From: Halanaerobiales bacterium
GTDB taxonomy: Bacteria; Bacillota; Halanaerobiia; Halanaerobiales; DTU029
NCBI GenBank assembly: GCA_029981855.1
Contig: JARRCS010000005.1
Span: 54,740 to 118,739, forward strand
DNA length: 64,000 nt
Direction: 5' to 3'
A program made the position numbers and the translations under genes. Every line of letters begins with the position of its first letter. Position 1 is the stretch's first letter. Shown piece after piece: positions 29,251 through 38,320 of this stretch. The notes beneath the pieces are model-generated. The model had not been told where the DNA came from, did not search any database, and saw nothing but the letters and a program-made list of their open reading frames with translations.

Positions 29251-30465
29251 TTAGCCAGGTCTACCTTCTACTTTTAACATTAAAACTAGGGCTATCAGAA
29301 AGGAGACGACCGAATTAATAAAGAGTACCGGATAGCTGAAGTACTCAATTAAACGGCCTACAAAAACAGGAGATAGGATTGCAGGTATTGTAGAGAAGAA
29401 ATAATAAACCCCGGTATAGGCACCGATCTTTTTACCGGCCTCGTCCACTACCATAGGATAGGAGTTAATATTAATAAAAGCCCAGAAGAGCCCGCCTATC
29501 AGCAGAGCAAGGCGAATCAACAACAGGTCCCTGATAACGACCAAACCGGCGAAGATAACCAGCAATCCGATAATTCCCCCTATAATTGTCTTCTTCCGGC
29601 CGATCTTACTGGCCAGTAAACCACTGGGGATAGCAAAAATAACAAAGGAAAGGGAGAAAAAGGTCAGGGAGAAGGCAGCAGCACTCTCTTTAATACCCAG
29701 AAACTCCTTTCCGTAAAGGGTAAAGAAGGCCTCAACCCCCGAATATCCGAAAAACCAGAAAAAGATGGCGAATAACACAAAGAGAATCTTCTTATCCTTA
29801 GCCTGAAATACCTCAACTATAACCCTGATAATATTGACCCTCTCCCTCTCCTTAGCCCGGGTAGGTTCCTTTAACTTCCACAGGTAGAGAATTAAAACCC
29901 CTACCAATAAAAGGGCAAAAAGGATAAAGGGAATTGCCGGGTGAATATCGTAGAGAAGAGAGCCTACGGCATAGGTCAAAACAGCCCCTATTCCTCCCAT
30001 AAAATTAATAACCCCATTGGCCTTACTCCTAAGAGGTGAGGGAGTTAAATCGGGCATCAGGGCGATGGTAGGTGACCTGAAAACACTCATCGCCAGGTTC
30101 ATAATTATTAAAAAGGTCAAAAGGAGCCAAAAATTACCAGCAAAAGGAATCAGGGCAAAGAAGACTGCAGCAATCGGAATACCGATCATTAAAAAGGGTA
30201 ATCTGTGACCGTATTTGCTATCTGTATTATCACTTAAAGCCCCGAAATAGGGCTGCAGGGTAATGGCTGCTATATTATCAAAGGTCATAATCAAACCGAT
30301 TATGGATTCACTACGAATAAACCCCTTTAAAAAGATCGGAACAAAGGAGTTGTAGAGACTCCAGGTAGCGGTAATGATGAAAAAACCCAGTCCGAGAAAG
30401 ATGGCCTTACCGTAAGCTAGCTGGTCCTCCTGCCCATCTTTTACTAATGAAGAGATATAATTCAT
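29251..30465 (-). CDS. MFS transporter
   Basis: A 404-residue integral membrane protein with about 12 hydrophobic segments split into two halves by a basic loop (KLKEPTRAKERERV, about 200). The motif-A region GALSDNTDSKYGHRLPFLMIG between segments 2 and 3 resembles the sugar/cation symporter (GPH or SLC45-like) branch. ATG 30465 has GGGG 8 bases upstream. It follows the GDPD gene by 83 bases, so it might import a glycerophosphodiester or its product, but the substrate is not determinable. Confidence 0.85.
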   Translation of the reverse strand: MNYISSLVKDGQEDQLAYGKAIFLGLGFFIITATWSLYNSFVPIFLKGFIRSESIIGLIMTFDNIAAITLQPYFGALSDNTDSKYGHRLPFLMIGIPIAAVFFALIPFAGNFWLLLTFLIIMNLAMSVFRSPTIALMPDLTPSPLRSKANGVINFMGGIGAVLTYAVGSLLYDIHPAIPFILFALLLVGVLILYLWKLKEPTRAKERERVNIIRVIVEVFQAKDKKILFVLFAIFFWFFGYSGVEAFFTLYGKEFLGIKESAAAFSLTFFSLSFVIFAIPSGLLASKIGRKKTIIGGIIGLLVIFAGLVVIRDLLLIRLALLIGGLFWAFININSYPMVVDEAGKKIGAYTGVYYFFSTIPAILSPVFVGRLIEYFSYPVLFINSVVSFLIALVLMLKVEGRPG

Positions 30466-30548
30466 GTTTCTTTCCCCTTTCAGGAATTTTAGTCTGAAAA
30501 TGAAACTTACTAATATTTTCATTTCATATATTTCATGAATTTATGTTA

Positions 30549-31274
30549 TTAAACACGCCTTTTCAACCTTAAAGCCTTTTCCGGGTAATCCGTAATAAGC
30601 ATATCTACACCGAGCTTAATCATCTTAGTCAGCAGACCCTCATCATTAACCCCGAAAACATTAACCTCAATCTTATGATCATGACACCGGGTAACTATCT
30701 CAGGTATAATACCGGCAAAATAGGGATGGATGGCCTCAACCCCGAGGTTCCGGGCGTATTCCCAGGGCTGGTACAGTCCGGCCATATAGAGAAGCCCGCA
30801 TTTAACCTCCGGGGCAATCTGCTTAACCTTATGAATACTATAATGATTGAAGGAAGAGATAATTACCTTTTCCTTGATCCTGAAATCGGTAATCACCTTG
30901 ATGACCCTCTCCTCCAGTCCGGGGTAAAAGATAGGGCCATTTTTTAGTTCAATGTTGATAATTCGTGACTCTTTCACAATCTCCAGGGTTTCCTCCAGGG
31001 TCAGAATCCTCTGCCCGGCAAACTCCGGACCATAATAGCTACCGGCATCTACCCCCTTAATCTCTTCCAGGGTAAGGTCCTTAACCCAACCCCGGCCATC
31101 GGTTGTCCGGTCGATTCTCTCATCATGAATAACAACCAACCTGTTATCTTTAGTCATATGTACATCAAACTCAACCCCGTCGGCCCCGGCTGCCAGTGCC
31201 TTCCGGAAGGATATAGCCGTATTCTCCGGGGCAGAACCCATAGCACCACGGTGCCCGATAATGTAAGGTTTCAT
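30549..31274 (-). CDS. Glycerophosphodiester phosphodiesterase
   Basis: Hydrolyses glycerophosphodiesters to glycerol 3-phosphate plus an alcohol. A 241-residue TIM-barrel enzyme with no signal peptide, hence cytoplasmic (UgpQ-like). Catalytic features: IGHRGAMGSAPENT (His, Arg, Glu), VEFDVHMTKD, and VIHDERIDRTTDG. It would supply glycerol 3-phosphate to the glp genes elsewhere in this window. ATG 31274 with GAGGGG upstream; probably co-transcribed with the MFS gene. Confidence 0.93.
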   Translation of the reverse strand: MKPYIIGHRGAMGSAPENTAISFRKALAAGADGVEFDVHMTKDNRLVVIHDERIDRTTDGRGWVKDLTLEEIKGVDAGSYYGPEFAGQRILTLEETLEIVKESRIINIELKNGPIFYPGLEERVIKVITDFRIKEKVIISSFNHYSIHKVKQIAPEVKCGLLYMAGLYQPWEYARNLGVEAIHPYFAGIIPEIVTRCHDHKIEVNVFGVNDEGLLTKMIKLGVDMLITDYPEKALRLKRRV

Positions 31275-31488
31275 TTTATCTCATCCCCTCTTATTAATTT
31301 AGGTGTTTAACGACCAAAAGATCATTTTCCGTGATAAGATAGCAATTTCCAACAATATGCCCCTTTTATGAAAGAATCATTTAGCTATCTTTCCATATAT
31401 TAATTATTCACCATCTACCCTGTATATCCCTTTAATTCTCTCTATTTTTGCTTTCATTATCTTTCTTTTACCTGCACCTTCCGGAACA

Positions 31489-31526
31489 AAAAATCCCTGA
31501 TGTCTCATTTGAGACAAAAGGGATTA
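31489..31526 (-). terminator. Terminator of the nucleoside ABC operon
   Basis: Nested stems AATCCCT / AGGGATT and GTCTCA / TGAGAC on the minus strand, then TTTTTTGTT, immediately after the last permease gene. Confidence 0.85.
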
Positions 31527-31531
31527 AAACC

Positions 31532-32476
31532 TCAGCCTTCTCCCCCCGGTTCATAGTGTTTACCCAGGGCCTCCGGCGGACGGGAACGGACCACCGCACC
31601 GGCTAGGACGATGATAGTTAAAAGATAGGGCAACATCTGAATTAACTCGTTGGCAATATTAAGGTTAAGTCCCTGCAACCTCATCTGGACGGCATCGGTA
31701 TAGGAAAAGAGAAAGCTGGCGGCAAATCCGCCCAGGGGATTCCACTGGCCGAAAATATTAGCAGCCAGGGCCATATATCCCCTACCTGCAGACATATTCA
31801 TGCTAAACCAGTTCAGGTGGCCCAGCGATAGATAGGCTCCCCCCAGTCCGGATAAAACTCCACTTAAAATAACGCTAAAATACTGAACCCCCTTAATATT
31901 AATTCCCAACGTATCGGCTGCTTCCGGGTGTTCCCCGGTCATTCTGATTCTCAAACCGAGAGGGGTTTTAAAGAGAAGGAACCAGCCGGAGATCACCAGA
32001 ATAAACATGAGATAGACCAGGGGTGACTGGGTACCCAGGAGCTTATCAATAACAGGTATATCCCGTAAAATCGGAATTGAAATCTCCTCTAATCCGTTGA
32101 CATTGGGAGATGAACCCCTGCTGCCCCAGATAACCTGCATCAACCAGGTGGTAGCCCCCAGGGCGAGGATATTTAAACCAACCCCGGCAACCACATGGTC
32201 AGCCTTAAATTTAATAGTAAAGAGGGCAAAGATGGCCCCCAGAATCCCGCCGGCTAGTAATGCTAATAGAACGCCGAACCAGGGACTGGCTGTATAATAA
32301 GAACCCAGTACTCCGGCAAAGGCCCCGGTCAGGATCATACCCTCCAGGCCGATATTAATAATTCCCGATCTTTCGGAAAAAGCGCCCCCCATAGCGGCCA
32401 GAGCTATCGGTGTCACCATTCTAATGGCTGCAGCCAGGGTATTTATACTGAAAATAGACTCTAAGATCTCATTCAC
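31532..32476 (-). CDS. ABC transporter permease, nucleoside/BMP type (NupQ-like)
   Basis: A 314-residue BPD_transp_2 family membrane protein with about 8 hydrophobic segments. The EAA-like cytoplasmic stretch GLRIRMTGEHPEAADTLGI is typical of the simple-sugar and nucleoside permeases. It overlaps the preceding permease gene by 8 bases. With 32469-33545, 33542-35059 and 35314-36318 it forms a four-gene uptake system of the NupNOPQ (guanosine) / YufNOPQ type. Confidence 0.9.
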   Translation of the reverse strand: MNEILESIFSINTLAAAIRMVTPIALAAMGGAFSERSGIINIGLEGMILTGAFAGVLGSYYTASPWFGVLLALLAGGILGAIFALFTIKFKADHVVAGVGLNILALGATTWLMQVIWGSRGSSPNVNGLEEISIPILRDIPVIDKLLGTQSPLVYLMFILVISGWFLLFKTPLGLRIRMTGEHPEAADTLGINIKGVQYFSVILSGVLSGLGGAYLSLGHLNWFSMNMSAGRGYMALAANIFGQWNPLGGFAASFLFSYTDAVQMRLQGLNLNIANELIQMLPYLLTIIVLAGAVVRSRPPEALGKHYEPGGEG

Positions 32477-33545
32477 TCTGATCAGCTCCTCTCAGTGATT
32501 TAGAGAGCAGTTGAATAAAAGCCGGGGCAGCCACAAAGAGGATTACCAGCCCCTGTACAATGGTCATTAGATCACTGGGAATTTTGGCAAAGAGCTGCAT
32601 CGACATTCCACCGGCCTCCAGTGCCCCGAATAACAAGGCGGCAAGTAAAACCCCCCAGGGTTTGTTTCTACCCAGAACCGCCACAGCTATTCCCGTGAAA
32701 CCGTAACCGGGAGAAAAGTTGGTAATAAAACGGTGGAGAACACCCAGCACAATCGTGCTGCCGGTCAAACCTGCCACTGCACCGCTTAAGGCCATCGTCA
32801 GGATAATGATCCCGTCAGCCCGGATACCGGCATATTCGGCTGCATCTCTATTTTTGCCTACCGCCTGAATATCATAACCCAGTGAGGTATTTTTAAAGAG
32901 ATAATCAATAATTATAATTACAGTAACAGCCAAAAAGATAGCCCAGGTTAAACGGGTATAGGGGATTAATTCACTCATCCGGGCCGATTCAGGAATCATC
33001 CGGGTCTGGTCCACCGGTCCTGCCTCTTTAAAATAGTTCTTCAGCAAAAAGGTTGTTGCCAGGATACCGATATAGTTTAACATGATGGTGGTAATAACCT
33101 CATGGGCCCCGGTCCTGGCCTTTAAATAACCGGGAATACTCCCCCAGATCCCACCTGCCACGGCTCCGGCCAGTAAAGAGAGCAAAATTAAGATCAATCC
33201 CGGGAGATGAGAAAAGGTAATGGCAACCACCGCTGTGGCAAAGGCACCCCAGTATAACTGACCCTCTCCACCTATATTAAACAATCCGCTCTGAAAACCG
33301 ATAGCAACGGCCAGCCCGGTAAAGATGAGAGGGGTTGTCTTGAGTAGAGTCTGGGCCAGATTATATGAGTTACCGAAGGCACCGTAAAAGAGGTTATAAT
33401 AAGCTTTCCAGACATCATGGCCGGAAAAATAGATTAAGATGGCCCCAATAATCAGAGCTATTACGATTGCCGTTAAGGAATAAAGCAGTTCCGTGATAGT
33501 TGACCTGTTTTTAACTTTAGTTAAAAGACCTATAATACTCCTCAT
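32469..33545 (-). CDS. ABC transporter permease, nucleoside/BMP type (NupP-like)
   Basis: A 358-residue permease with about 9-10 hydrophobic segments. It has the characteristic extracytoplasmic FYGAFGNSYNLAQTLLKTTPLIFTG region and the cytoplasmic loop GYDIQAVGKNRDAAEYAGI that docks on the ATPase. The start overlaps the ATPase stop by ATGA. Pairs with the second permease to form the heterodimeric channel. Confidence 0.9.
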   Translation of the reverse strand: MRSIIGLLTKVKNRSTITELLYSLTAIVIALIIGAILIYFSGHDVWKAYYNLFYGAFGNSYNLAQTLLKTTPLIFTGLAVAIGFQSGLFNIGGEGQLYWGAFATAVVAITFSHLPGLILILLSLLAGAVAGGIWGSIPGYLKARTGAHEVITTIMLNYIGILATTFLLKNYFKEAGPVDQTRMIPESARMSELIPYTRLTWAIFLAVTVIIIIDYLFKNTSLGYDIQAVGKNRDAAEYAGIRADGIIILTMALSGAVAGLTGSTIVLGVLHRFITNFSPGYGFTGIAVAVLGRNKPWGVLLAALLFGALEAGGMSMQLFAKIPSDLMTIVQGLVILFVAAPAFIQLLSKSLRGADQSE

Positions 33546-35059
33546 CCTACACCCTCCAGTCCTTGCCCGGCCATTAGCAGCCCCAGTTCCTCTTCAGTAA
33601 AATCCTCAGTCTTTCCTTCAGCAACTATGGTTCCTTCATAGATTACCATTATCCGATCACTCAGGGAACGCAGTTCATCCAGTTCAGCCGAGATTAAGAG
33701 TATCCCCTTTCCCCGGTCTCTCATCTCTAAAAGAAGATTATGAATATACTCTATCGCACCAACATCTACTCCTCTAGTCGGCTGGGAGGCAATAATCAGA
33801 TCCGGATCCCTCATCAACTCCCTCCCCAGAATAACCTTCTGCTGGTTCCCTCCCGAAAGATCAGCTGCCTTCGCCTGACTTCCGGAGGTTCTAATATCAA
33901 ATTCCTTAATGATCCTTTTAGCATATGCCTGAATAGCCCTTTTTACCAAAAACCCCCTGCGGGCAAAGGGCTCCTGCCATTCCGAACCGAGGATTAGGTT
34001 CCTTTCCAGATTAAATTCTTCAATTAATCCCCTTTTCAAACGGTCCGAAGGGATATGAGCCAGACCGAAGTCACGTCTCTCCCTGGTCCTCAATCCGGTA
34101 ATATCCCTACCTTTCAGGATTATTTGACCCTGCTCAATCTTTCTTAGAGCTGTCAGGGCTTCCTCCAACTCCAGCTGACCATTGCCCTCGACCCCGGCAA
34201 CTCCCAGTATCTCACCCTTTTCTATTGTAAAACTTATATCCTTTAAGTAGAGGTTACTCTTCTTATTATGAAGGGATAAACCCCTGACCTCAAAGATAGG
34301 CCGGTCTAATTTCCTCGCTTTTTTATCAACCCTTAAAACTACTTCTCTACCTACCATCATTCTGGCCAGTTCCTCAGGGCTCGTTTCAGAGGTAGTAACC
34401 GTACCCACCTTCCGGCCGTCCCGCAGGATGGTTACCCGATCCGAGATTGTCATGGTCTCCTTCAGCTTGTGAGTAATAAAGATAATAGTTTTCCCATTTC
34501 TTTTTAATTTCCGCATCACTTGAAAGAGCTCTTCCGTCTCCTGGGGGGTTAAAACAGCGGTAGGTTCATCAAGAATCAGGATTTCAGCATTTCGGTAGAG
34601 GGCCTTTAAGATCTCCACCCGCTGCTGTTCACCAACAGAGATATTTTCAATCCTGGCTGCCGGGTTTACCTTGAGGTTATACCTCTGTGATAGTTTTTCC
34701 ACCTCACTATTTGCCCTCTCCTGATCAATAAATATTCCTTTAAGCGGTTCATCACCGGCAATAATATTTTCGGCCACGGTAAGGCGGTTAACCAGCATAA
34801 AATGCTGGTGAATCATCCCAATTCCCAGATTGATAGCCTGACGCGGTTCTTTAATCTCTACTTCCTGGCCTTTGATTAAAATCCTGCCGCTATCTTTAGA
34901 ATAGAGACCGAAAAGGATCTTCATCAGAGTAGTCTTACCCGCACCATTTTCACCCAGGATACAGTGGATCTCCCCCTCCTTTACGGTGAGGTCTATCCCA
35001 TCATTAGCCAGGATACCCCCGAAGGCCTTGCTGATATCTTTTAATTCAACAGCATTCAT
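33542..35059 (-). CDS. ABC transporter ATP-binding protein, nucleoside/sugar type (NupO-like)
   Basis: A 505-residue protein with two ABC domains. Domain 1 has Walker A GENGAGKTTLMK, signature ISVGEQQRVEI and Walker B ILILDEPTAVLTP. Domain 2 has the degenerate Walker A (GVEGNGQLELE) normal for this family and the signature LSGGNQQKVIL. This is the RbsA/MglA/NupO class. It starts 254 bases after the binding-protein gene, with a hairpin and a repeat in between, so the binding protein may be made in excess. Confidence 0.92.
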   Translation of the reverse strand: MNAVELKDISKAFGGILANDGIDLTVKEGEIHCILGENGAGKTTLMKILFGLYSKDSGRILIKGQEVEIKEPRQAINLGIGMIHQHFMLVNRLTVAENIIAGDEPLKGIFIDQERANSEVEKLSQRYNLKVNPAARIENISVGEQQRVEILKALYRNAEILILDEPTAVLTPQETEELFQVMRKLKRNGKTIIFITHKLKETMTISDRVTILRDGRKVGTVTTSETSPEELARMMVGREVVLRVDKKARKLDRPIFEVRGLSLHNKKSNLYLKDISFTIEKGEILGVAGVEGNGQLELEEALTALRKIEQGQIILKGRDITGLRTRERRDFGLAHIPSDRLKRGLIEEFNLERNLILGSEWQEPFARRGFLVKRAIQAYAKRIIKEFDIRTSGSQAKAADLSGGNQQKVILGRELMRDPDLIIASQPTRGVDVGAIEYIHNLLLEMRDRGKGILLISAELDELRSLSDRIMVIYEGTIVAEGKTEDFTEEELGLLMAGQGLEGVG

Positions 35060-35159
35060 AAAAAAAATCCCTTCCTTAAGGATCTTTGGTCACATAACTT
35101 TCAGAGGAAATATAACATCTATTTTTCCATTAAAGACAAAGGCTATAATAACAATATAT

Positions 35160-35181
35160 AAGGGACAAACTAGTGTCCCTT
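35160..35181 (-). terminator. Hairpin between binding-protein and ATPase genes
   Basis: AAGGGACA / TGTCCCTT around a 6-base loop. No long T-run, so a partial terminator or an mRNA-stabilising stem is likelier than a full stop. Confidence 0.4.
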
Positions 35182-35241
35182 ACATATTGTCTATTTCAGT
35201 CTAATCAACTTTTATTTAATCCCTCACTACCGTTCGGCAAT

Positions 35242-35301
35242 AACTGCAAATAGATGTTGGTGAGATGTCTCTACTGAATCAGAAACATCTATTTGTAGTT
35301 T
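35242..35301. repeat. Interspersed inverted-repeat element, copy 5 (internally deleted)
   Basis: Only about 60 bases: left ACTGCAAATAGATGTT, a 25-base middle, right AACATCTATTTGTAGT. Shows that the two terminal repeats alone persist. Starts 13 bases after the binding-protein stop. Confidence 0.92.
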
Positions 35302-35313
35302 CCCAAAAGAAAA

Positions 35314-36318
35314 TTAACTATTGGCCTCTTCAATAGTTGCCGGAATCTCAATTTCTTTATTGATGATTTTGGTCTTAACCTCTTCAAGGTTCTTGATAAC
35401 ACCGTCTGGCAGGAGGTTCTTGGAATAACCCAGGGCCCCTTCCTTGACGCCCAGGACATGAATTCCGGGCTTAAAGTTATCATTTAAGACCTGTTCAATG
35501 GCTATCAGGACGGTGTTATTGACAAACTTCATTCCATTTGTCAGGATATTATCAGGAGCAAGATAGCCCTGATCTGAGTCGGCACCGATGGCATAACAGT
35601 TTTCCTCTTCAGCGGCCTTAATCACACCCAGACCTGACCTGCCGGCAGCACCCCAGACAATATCTACACCCTGTTCGATCATAGAAAGGGCCAGCTCCTT
35701 ACCCTTGGCAGGATCAGCCCAGTTGCCGACATAGGAATGGAGTACCTCTATCCCGGGATCAACATATTTGGCCCCGGCAATAAAACCAGCTATATTGGCA
35801 TCAATCAATGGGATCTTCATTCCGCCAATAACACCGATCTTTTTCTCGGCATTGATCCTGGGATCATCTGTTCTGGTAGTCATCAGGGCTGAGGCCACTC
35901 CCATTAAGAAACCTCGCTCCTTTTCCTCATAGACATAGGAAGCAACATTAGGTTGATCAACGACCATATCTACAATCGCAAACTTCTGGTCCTTAAAACG
36001 GGAAGCTACCTTATTTAAGGCATCTGCCTGATCAAAACCAATGGAGATAATGAGGTCATATCTTCTGGTGGCTGCAAACTGGGTTAGATATGTTTCATAC
36101 TCTGCAATAGCACTTGGTTCAGCCTGATCAAATTCAATACCGTATTTCTCTTCAGCCATCTTCATACCCTCATAGGCCGAATCATTAAAGGACTTATCAC
36201 CCAGTCCACCAGTAGCAAAGACGATCGCTATCCTTCCTTCAGCCTGTACCACACTACCCAGAGCTAATACCAGTACCAGCAGTAAAGCCATTCCTAATAG
36301 TAAACCTCTTTTTTGCAT
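35314..36318 (-). CDS. BMP family nucleoside-binding protein
   Basis: A 334-residue periplasmic-binding-like protein of the PnrA/BmpA/NupN family. The mature start RIAIVFATGGLGDKSFNDSAYEG and the later GIKGEG-type loops (IGVIGGMKIPLIDANIAGF) are typical. An N-terminal signal (MQKRG plus 20 hydrophobic residues, ending VVQA) is present, but there is no lipobox cysteine, unusual for a Gram-positive-type binding protein. ATG 36318 was preferred over TTG 36324, which would sit only 4 bases from GGAGG. Confidence 0.92.
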   Translation of the reverse strand: MQKRGLLLGMALLLVLVLALGSVVQAEGRIAIVFATGGLGDKSFNDSAYEGMKMAEEKYGIEFDQAEPSAIAEYETYLTQFAATRRYDLIISIGFDQADALNKVASRFKDQKFAIVDMVVDQPNVASYVYEEKERGFLMGVASALMTTRTDDPRINAEKKIGVIGGMKIPLIDANIAGFIAGAKYVDPGIEVLHSYVGNWADPAKGKELALSMIEQGVDIVWGAAGRSGLGVIKAAEEENCYAIGADSDQGYLAPDNILTNGMKFVNNTVLIAIEQVLNDNFKPGIHVLGVKEGALGYSKNLLPDGVIKNLEEVKTKIINKEIEIPATIEEANS

Positions 36319-36440
36319 TGACAATCTTCCTCCTTTAAATTATGATAATTTATTTACTCAGTGCATCAAGACTAACAGGGTAGAAACTTGTGGACTATAT
36401 ATCCACAATTATACAAGATCTATTTAGTTTTATCTTTCTC

Positions 36441-36469
36441 ATTGTAAATCATCATTATGTAAATGTCAA
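36441..36469 (-). promoter_or_regulatory. Promoter of the nucleoside ABC operon
   Basis: TTGACA (36464-36469) and TACAAT (36441-36446) with a 17-base gap on the minus strand. The roughly 115-base leader contains a TTGTGGA / TCCACAA hairpin near 36389-36410. No purine-riboswitch core was found. Confidence 0.7.
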
Positions 36470-36487
36470 TGATAAATTGAGTAAGGC

Positions 36488-37213
36488 CTAATTAATAAGG
36501 GCCTCAATGGCCAGCTCAATCTCTCTATCAATGGCCTCCCTGACCTTATCCCGGTGAGGATTATAGCTATCTGCATCAAAATCGATAGCCATACCATCGA
36601 TAGCCAGAACTGCCCCTGCCTCAATTCCATGTAAACTGGCTATTATAAAAAGGGCACTGGCCTCCATTTCAACAGCAATAGCCCCAGCCCGGCTGAAATA
36701 ATTATTCGGTATCCCATCTAATTCCGGATAAAAGGCAGCTAGAGTAAGAACGATTCCGGTAGAAGTAGCTATCCCCAGGTCAGTGCCAGCTTTCTCCAAT
36801 TTGCTGACTAATCTATGACTGGCAATTGCCGGATAGGAAAGGGAGACCAGTTTATCAGTCAGACCATCTTCCCGGATTGCTCCTGTAGCTATTACAATCT
36901 CTCCATCCTGAATGTCACTGCTCAATGAGCCTGCAGTCCCAATTCTGATAATCTCTTTTGCTCCTCCCTTTATTAGTTCCTCAAAACAGACCGCTGCCCC
37001 CGAAGCCCCAACTCCATGGGAGGCAACAGTAATCTCCCTTCCTTTCCTTTTTCCATTAAAGAGCCTGTACTCCCGGTTATAACTAATTTCTTCAGCATCA
37101 TCTAACCTTTCCGCAATCCTTGCCGCCCGTTCGGGATCACCACAGACCAGTACCTTTGGATTTATCTTCTCTGCATCGACCTTTAATATGGGTAGAAATA
37201 AGCTATCGGTCAT
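36488..37213 (-). CDS. Nucleoside phosphorylase (PNP_UDP_1 family)
   Basis: A 241-residue phosphorylase that splits a nucleoside into base and pentose 1-phosphate. Features: VLVCGDPERAARIAERL, ITVASHGVGASGAAVCFEEL, IRIGTAGSL, and AVEMEASALFIIA, which contains the ribose-binding Glu-Met-Glu. Closest in pattern to uridine phosphorylase-like enzymes, but the base cannot be assigned. ATG 37213 has GAGGGGG upstream. Its neighbours (nucleoside ABC genes, MtnA) suggest it works on imported nucleosides or methylthioadenosine. Confidence 0.9.
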   Translation of the reverse strand: MTDSLFLPILKVDAEKINPKVLVCGDPERAARIAERLDDAEEISYNREYRLFNGKRKGREITVASHGVGASGAAVCFEELIKGGAKEIIRIGTAGSLSSDIQDGEIVIATGAIREDGLTDKLVSLSYPAIASHRLVSKLEKAGTDLGIATSTGIVLTLAAFYPELDGIPNNYFSRAGAIAVEMEASALFIIASLHGIEAGAVLAIDGMAIDFDADSYNPHRDKVREAIDREIELAIEALIN

Positions 37214-37271
37214 AAATAACCCCCTCTTCAATTAATACTCAATATAGTTCGCAAGTAATTATTCTGTAAAC

Positions 37272-37310
37272 AACTGCAAATAGTTGTTATAGTGATGTTT
37301 GGATGTCGTT
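37272..37310. repeat. Interspersed repeat, copy 6 (left end fragment)
   Basis: ACTGCAAATAGTTGTTATAG then TGATGTTTGGA matches the left end of the family with substitutions; no right end. Lies five bases after the alcohol dehydrogenase stop. Confidence 0.6.
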
Positions 37311-37314
37311 ATAT

Positions 37315-38271
37315 TCAACTTATTTCCAGTAAGACCTTTAAAACACCCTTCTCTTTTGCCCTGGTAAAGGCTGCTAACCCTCGTTCCAGAGGAAAGATGC
37401 TATCGATCATCTCCTCAAGTGGAAACTTATGTCGCTCAAGCAACCTTAAGGTTGGGGCAAAAGGACCACAGCGGGAGCCTATTATCTTGATTTCATTTAC
37501 CGCCACCTGACTCAGATCAAGGGAGGGTTTTTCTACAGTTGTTGTCTTCAGTACAATCTTGCCTTCAGGTCTAACAATTTTAAGGGCGGTCTCAACCCCG
37601 GATTGGCTGCCTGTACATTCCACCACAACATCAACCATTCTATTTAACTCTCCAGGAAGAAAGGTCTCAATACCTAGTTTCTTTACTATCTGCAATTTTT
37701 CCTGGTGTTTTCCTATTACCTTTACATCAAAACCCATTGCCCAGAAGACCTGGGCGGTCAATAAACCCAACTTGCCGTCACCCAGCACTACCACCTCATC
37801 GGTTGGTCTGAGATGAACCTTCTCAGGTATCTCTACAGCAGCAGCCATCGGCTCTATAAACACAGCCATCTTATCAGTAACTACCTCCGGCAAGGGATAA
37901 ATATTCTCCCGTGGCAAGGTAAGATATTCAGCGAAGGCACCGTCTTTGTTCCTGATACCGAGGGCCCGCATATTTAGGCAGTGGTTGCTTAATCCCTGGT
38001 TACAGGTAAAACATTCATAACAGGAGATGTTAATCGAACCAACAACCCTTTGGCCTGTAAACTCCGCCTCGGGATCATAAATAACCCTACCGACAAATTC
38101 GTGGCCGGGGATACCCTCAAAACCAAGATAACCGTCCATAATCTCCAGATCGGTATTACAGATTCCGGCCAGTTTAACCTGGATTAAGACCTCGTCCTCC
38201 CCGGGAACCGGTTGAGGTCGCTCTGTAAGTTTTAATTGCTTGTCTTTAAAGACCAGGGCTTTAATCTCCAT
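37315..38271 (-). CDS. Zinc-dependent medium-chain alcohol/polyol dehydrogenase
   Basis: A 318-residue MDR enzyme, shorter than the usual 340-350. Catalytic zinc residues are in AGICNTDLE (Cys) and GIPGHEFVG (His, Glu). The structural zinc lobe has four cysteines in SCYECFTCNQGLSNHC. The nucleotide fold is VVLGDGKLGLLTAQVF. ATG 38271 has AAGGGGG upstream. It lies 50 bases after mtnA and before the nucleoside phosphorylase, suggesting that it oxidises or reduces a pentose-derived metabolite. Substrate unknown. Confidence 0.85.
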   Translation of the reverse strand: MEIKALVFKDKQLKLTERPQPVPGEDEVLIQVKLAGICNTDLEIMDGYLGFEGIPGHEFVGRVIYDPEAEFTGQRVVGSINISCYECFTCNQGLSNHCLNMRALGIRNKDGAFAEYLTLPRENIYPLPEVVTDKMAVFIEPMAAAVEIPEKVHLRPTDEVVVLGDGKLGLLTAQVFWAMGFDVKVIGKHQEKLQIVKKLGIETFLPGELNRMVDVVVECTGSQSGVETALKIVRPEGKIVLKTTTVEKPSLDLSQVAVNEIKIIGSRCGPFAPTLRLLERHKFPLEEMIDSIFPLERGLAAFTRAKEKGVLKVLLEIS

Positions 38272-38320
38272 TACCCCCTTTAAAATGATTACTTTGTTGC
38301 AGTCCTTGTACCGTATCCAT

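Noticed and set aside
36319..36487. Purine riboswitch before the nucleoside ABC operon
   Set aside because: Conserved loop sequences of the purine aptamer were not found; the leader has only a simple hairpin.
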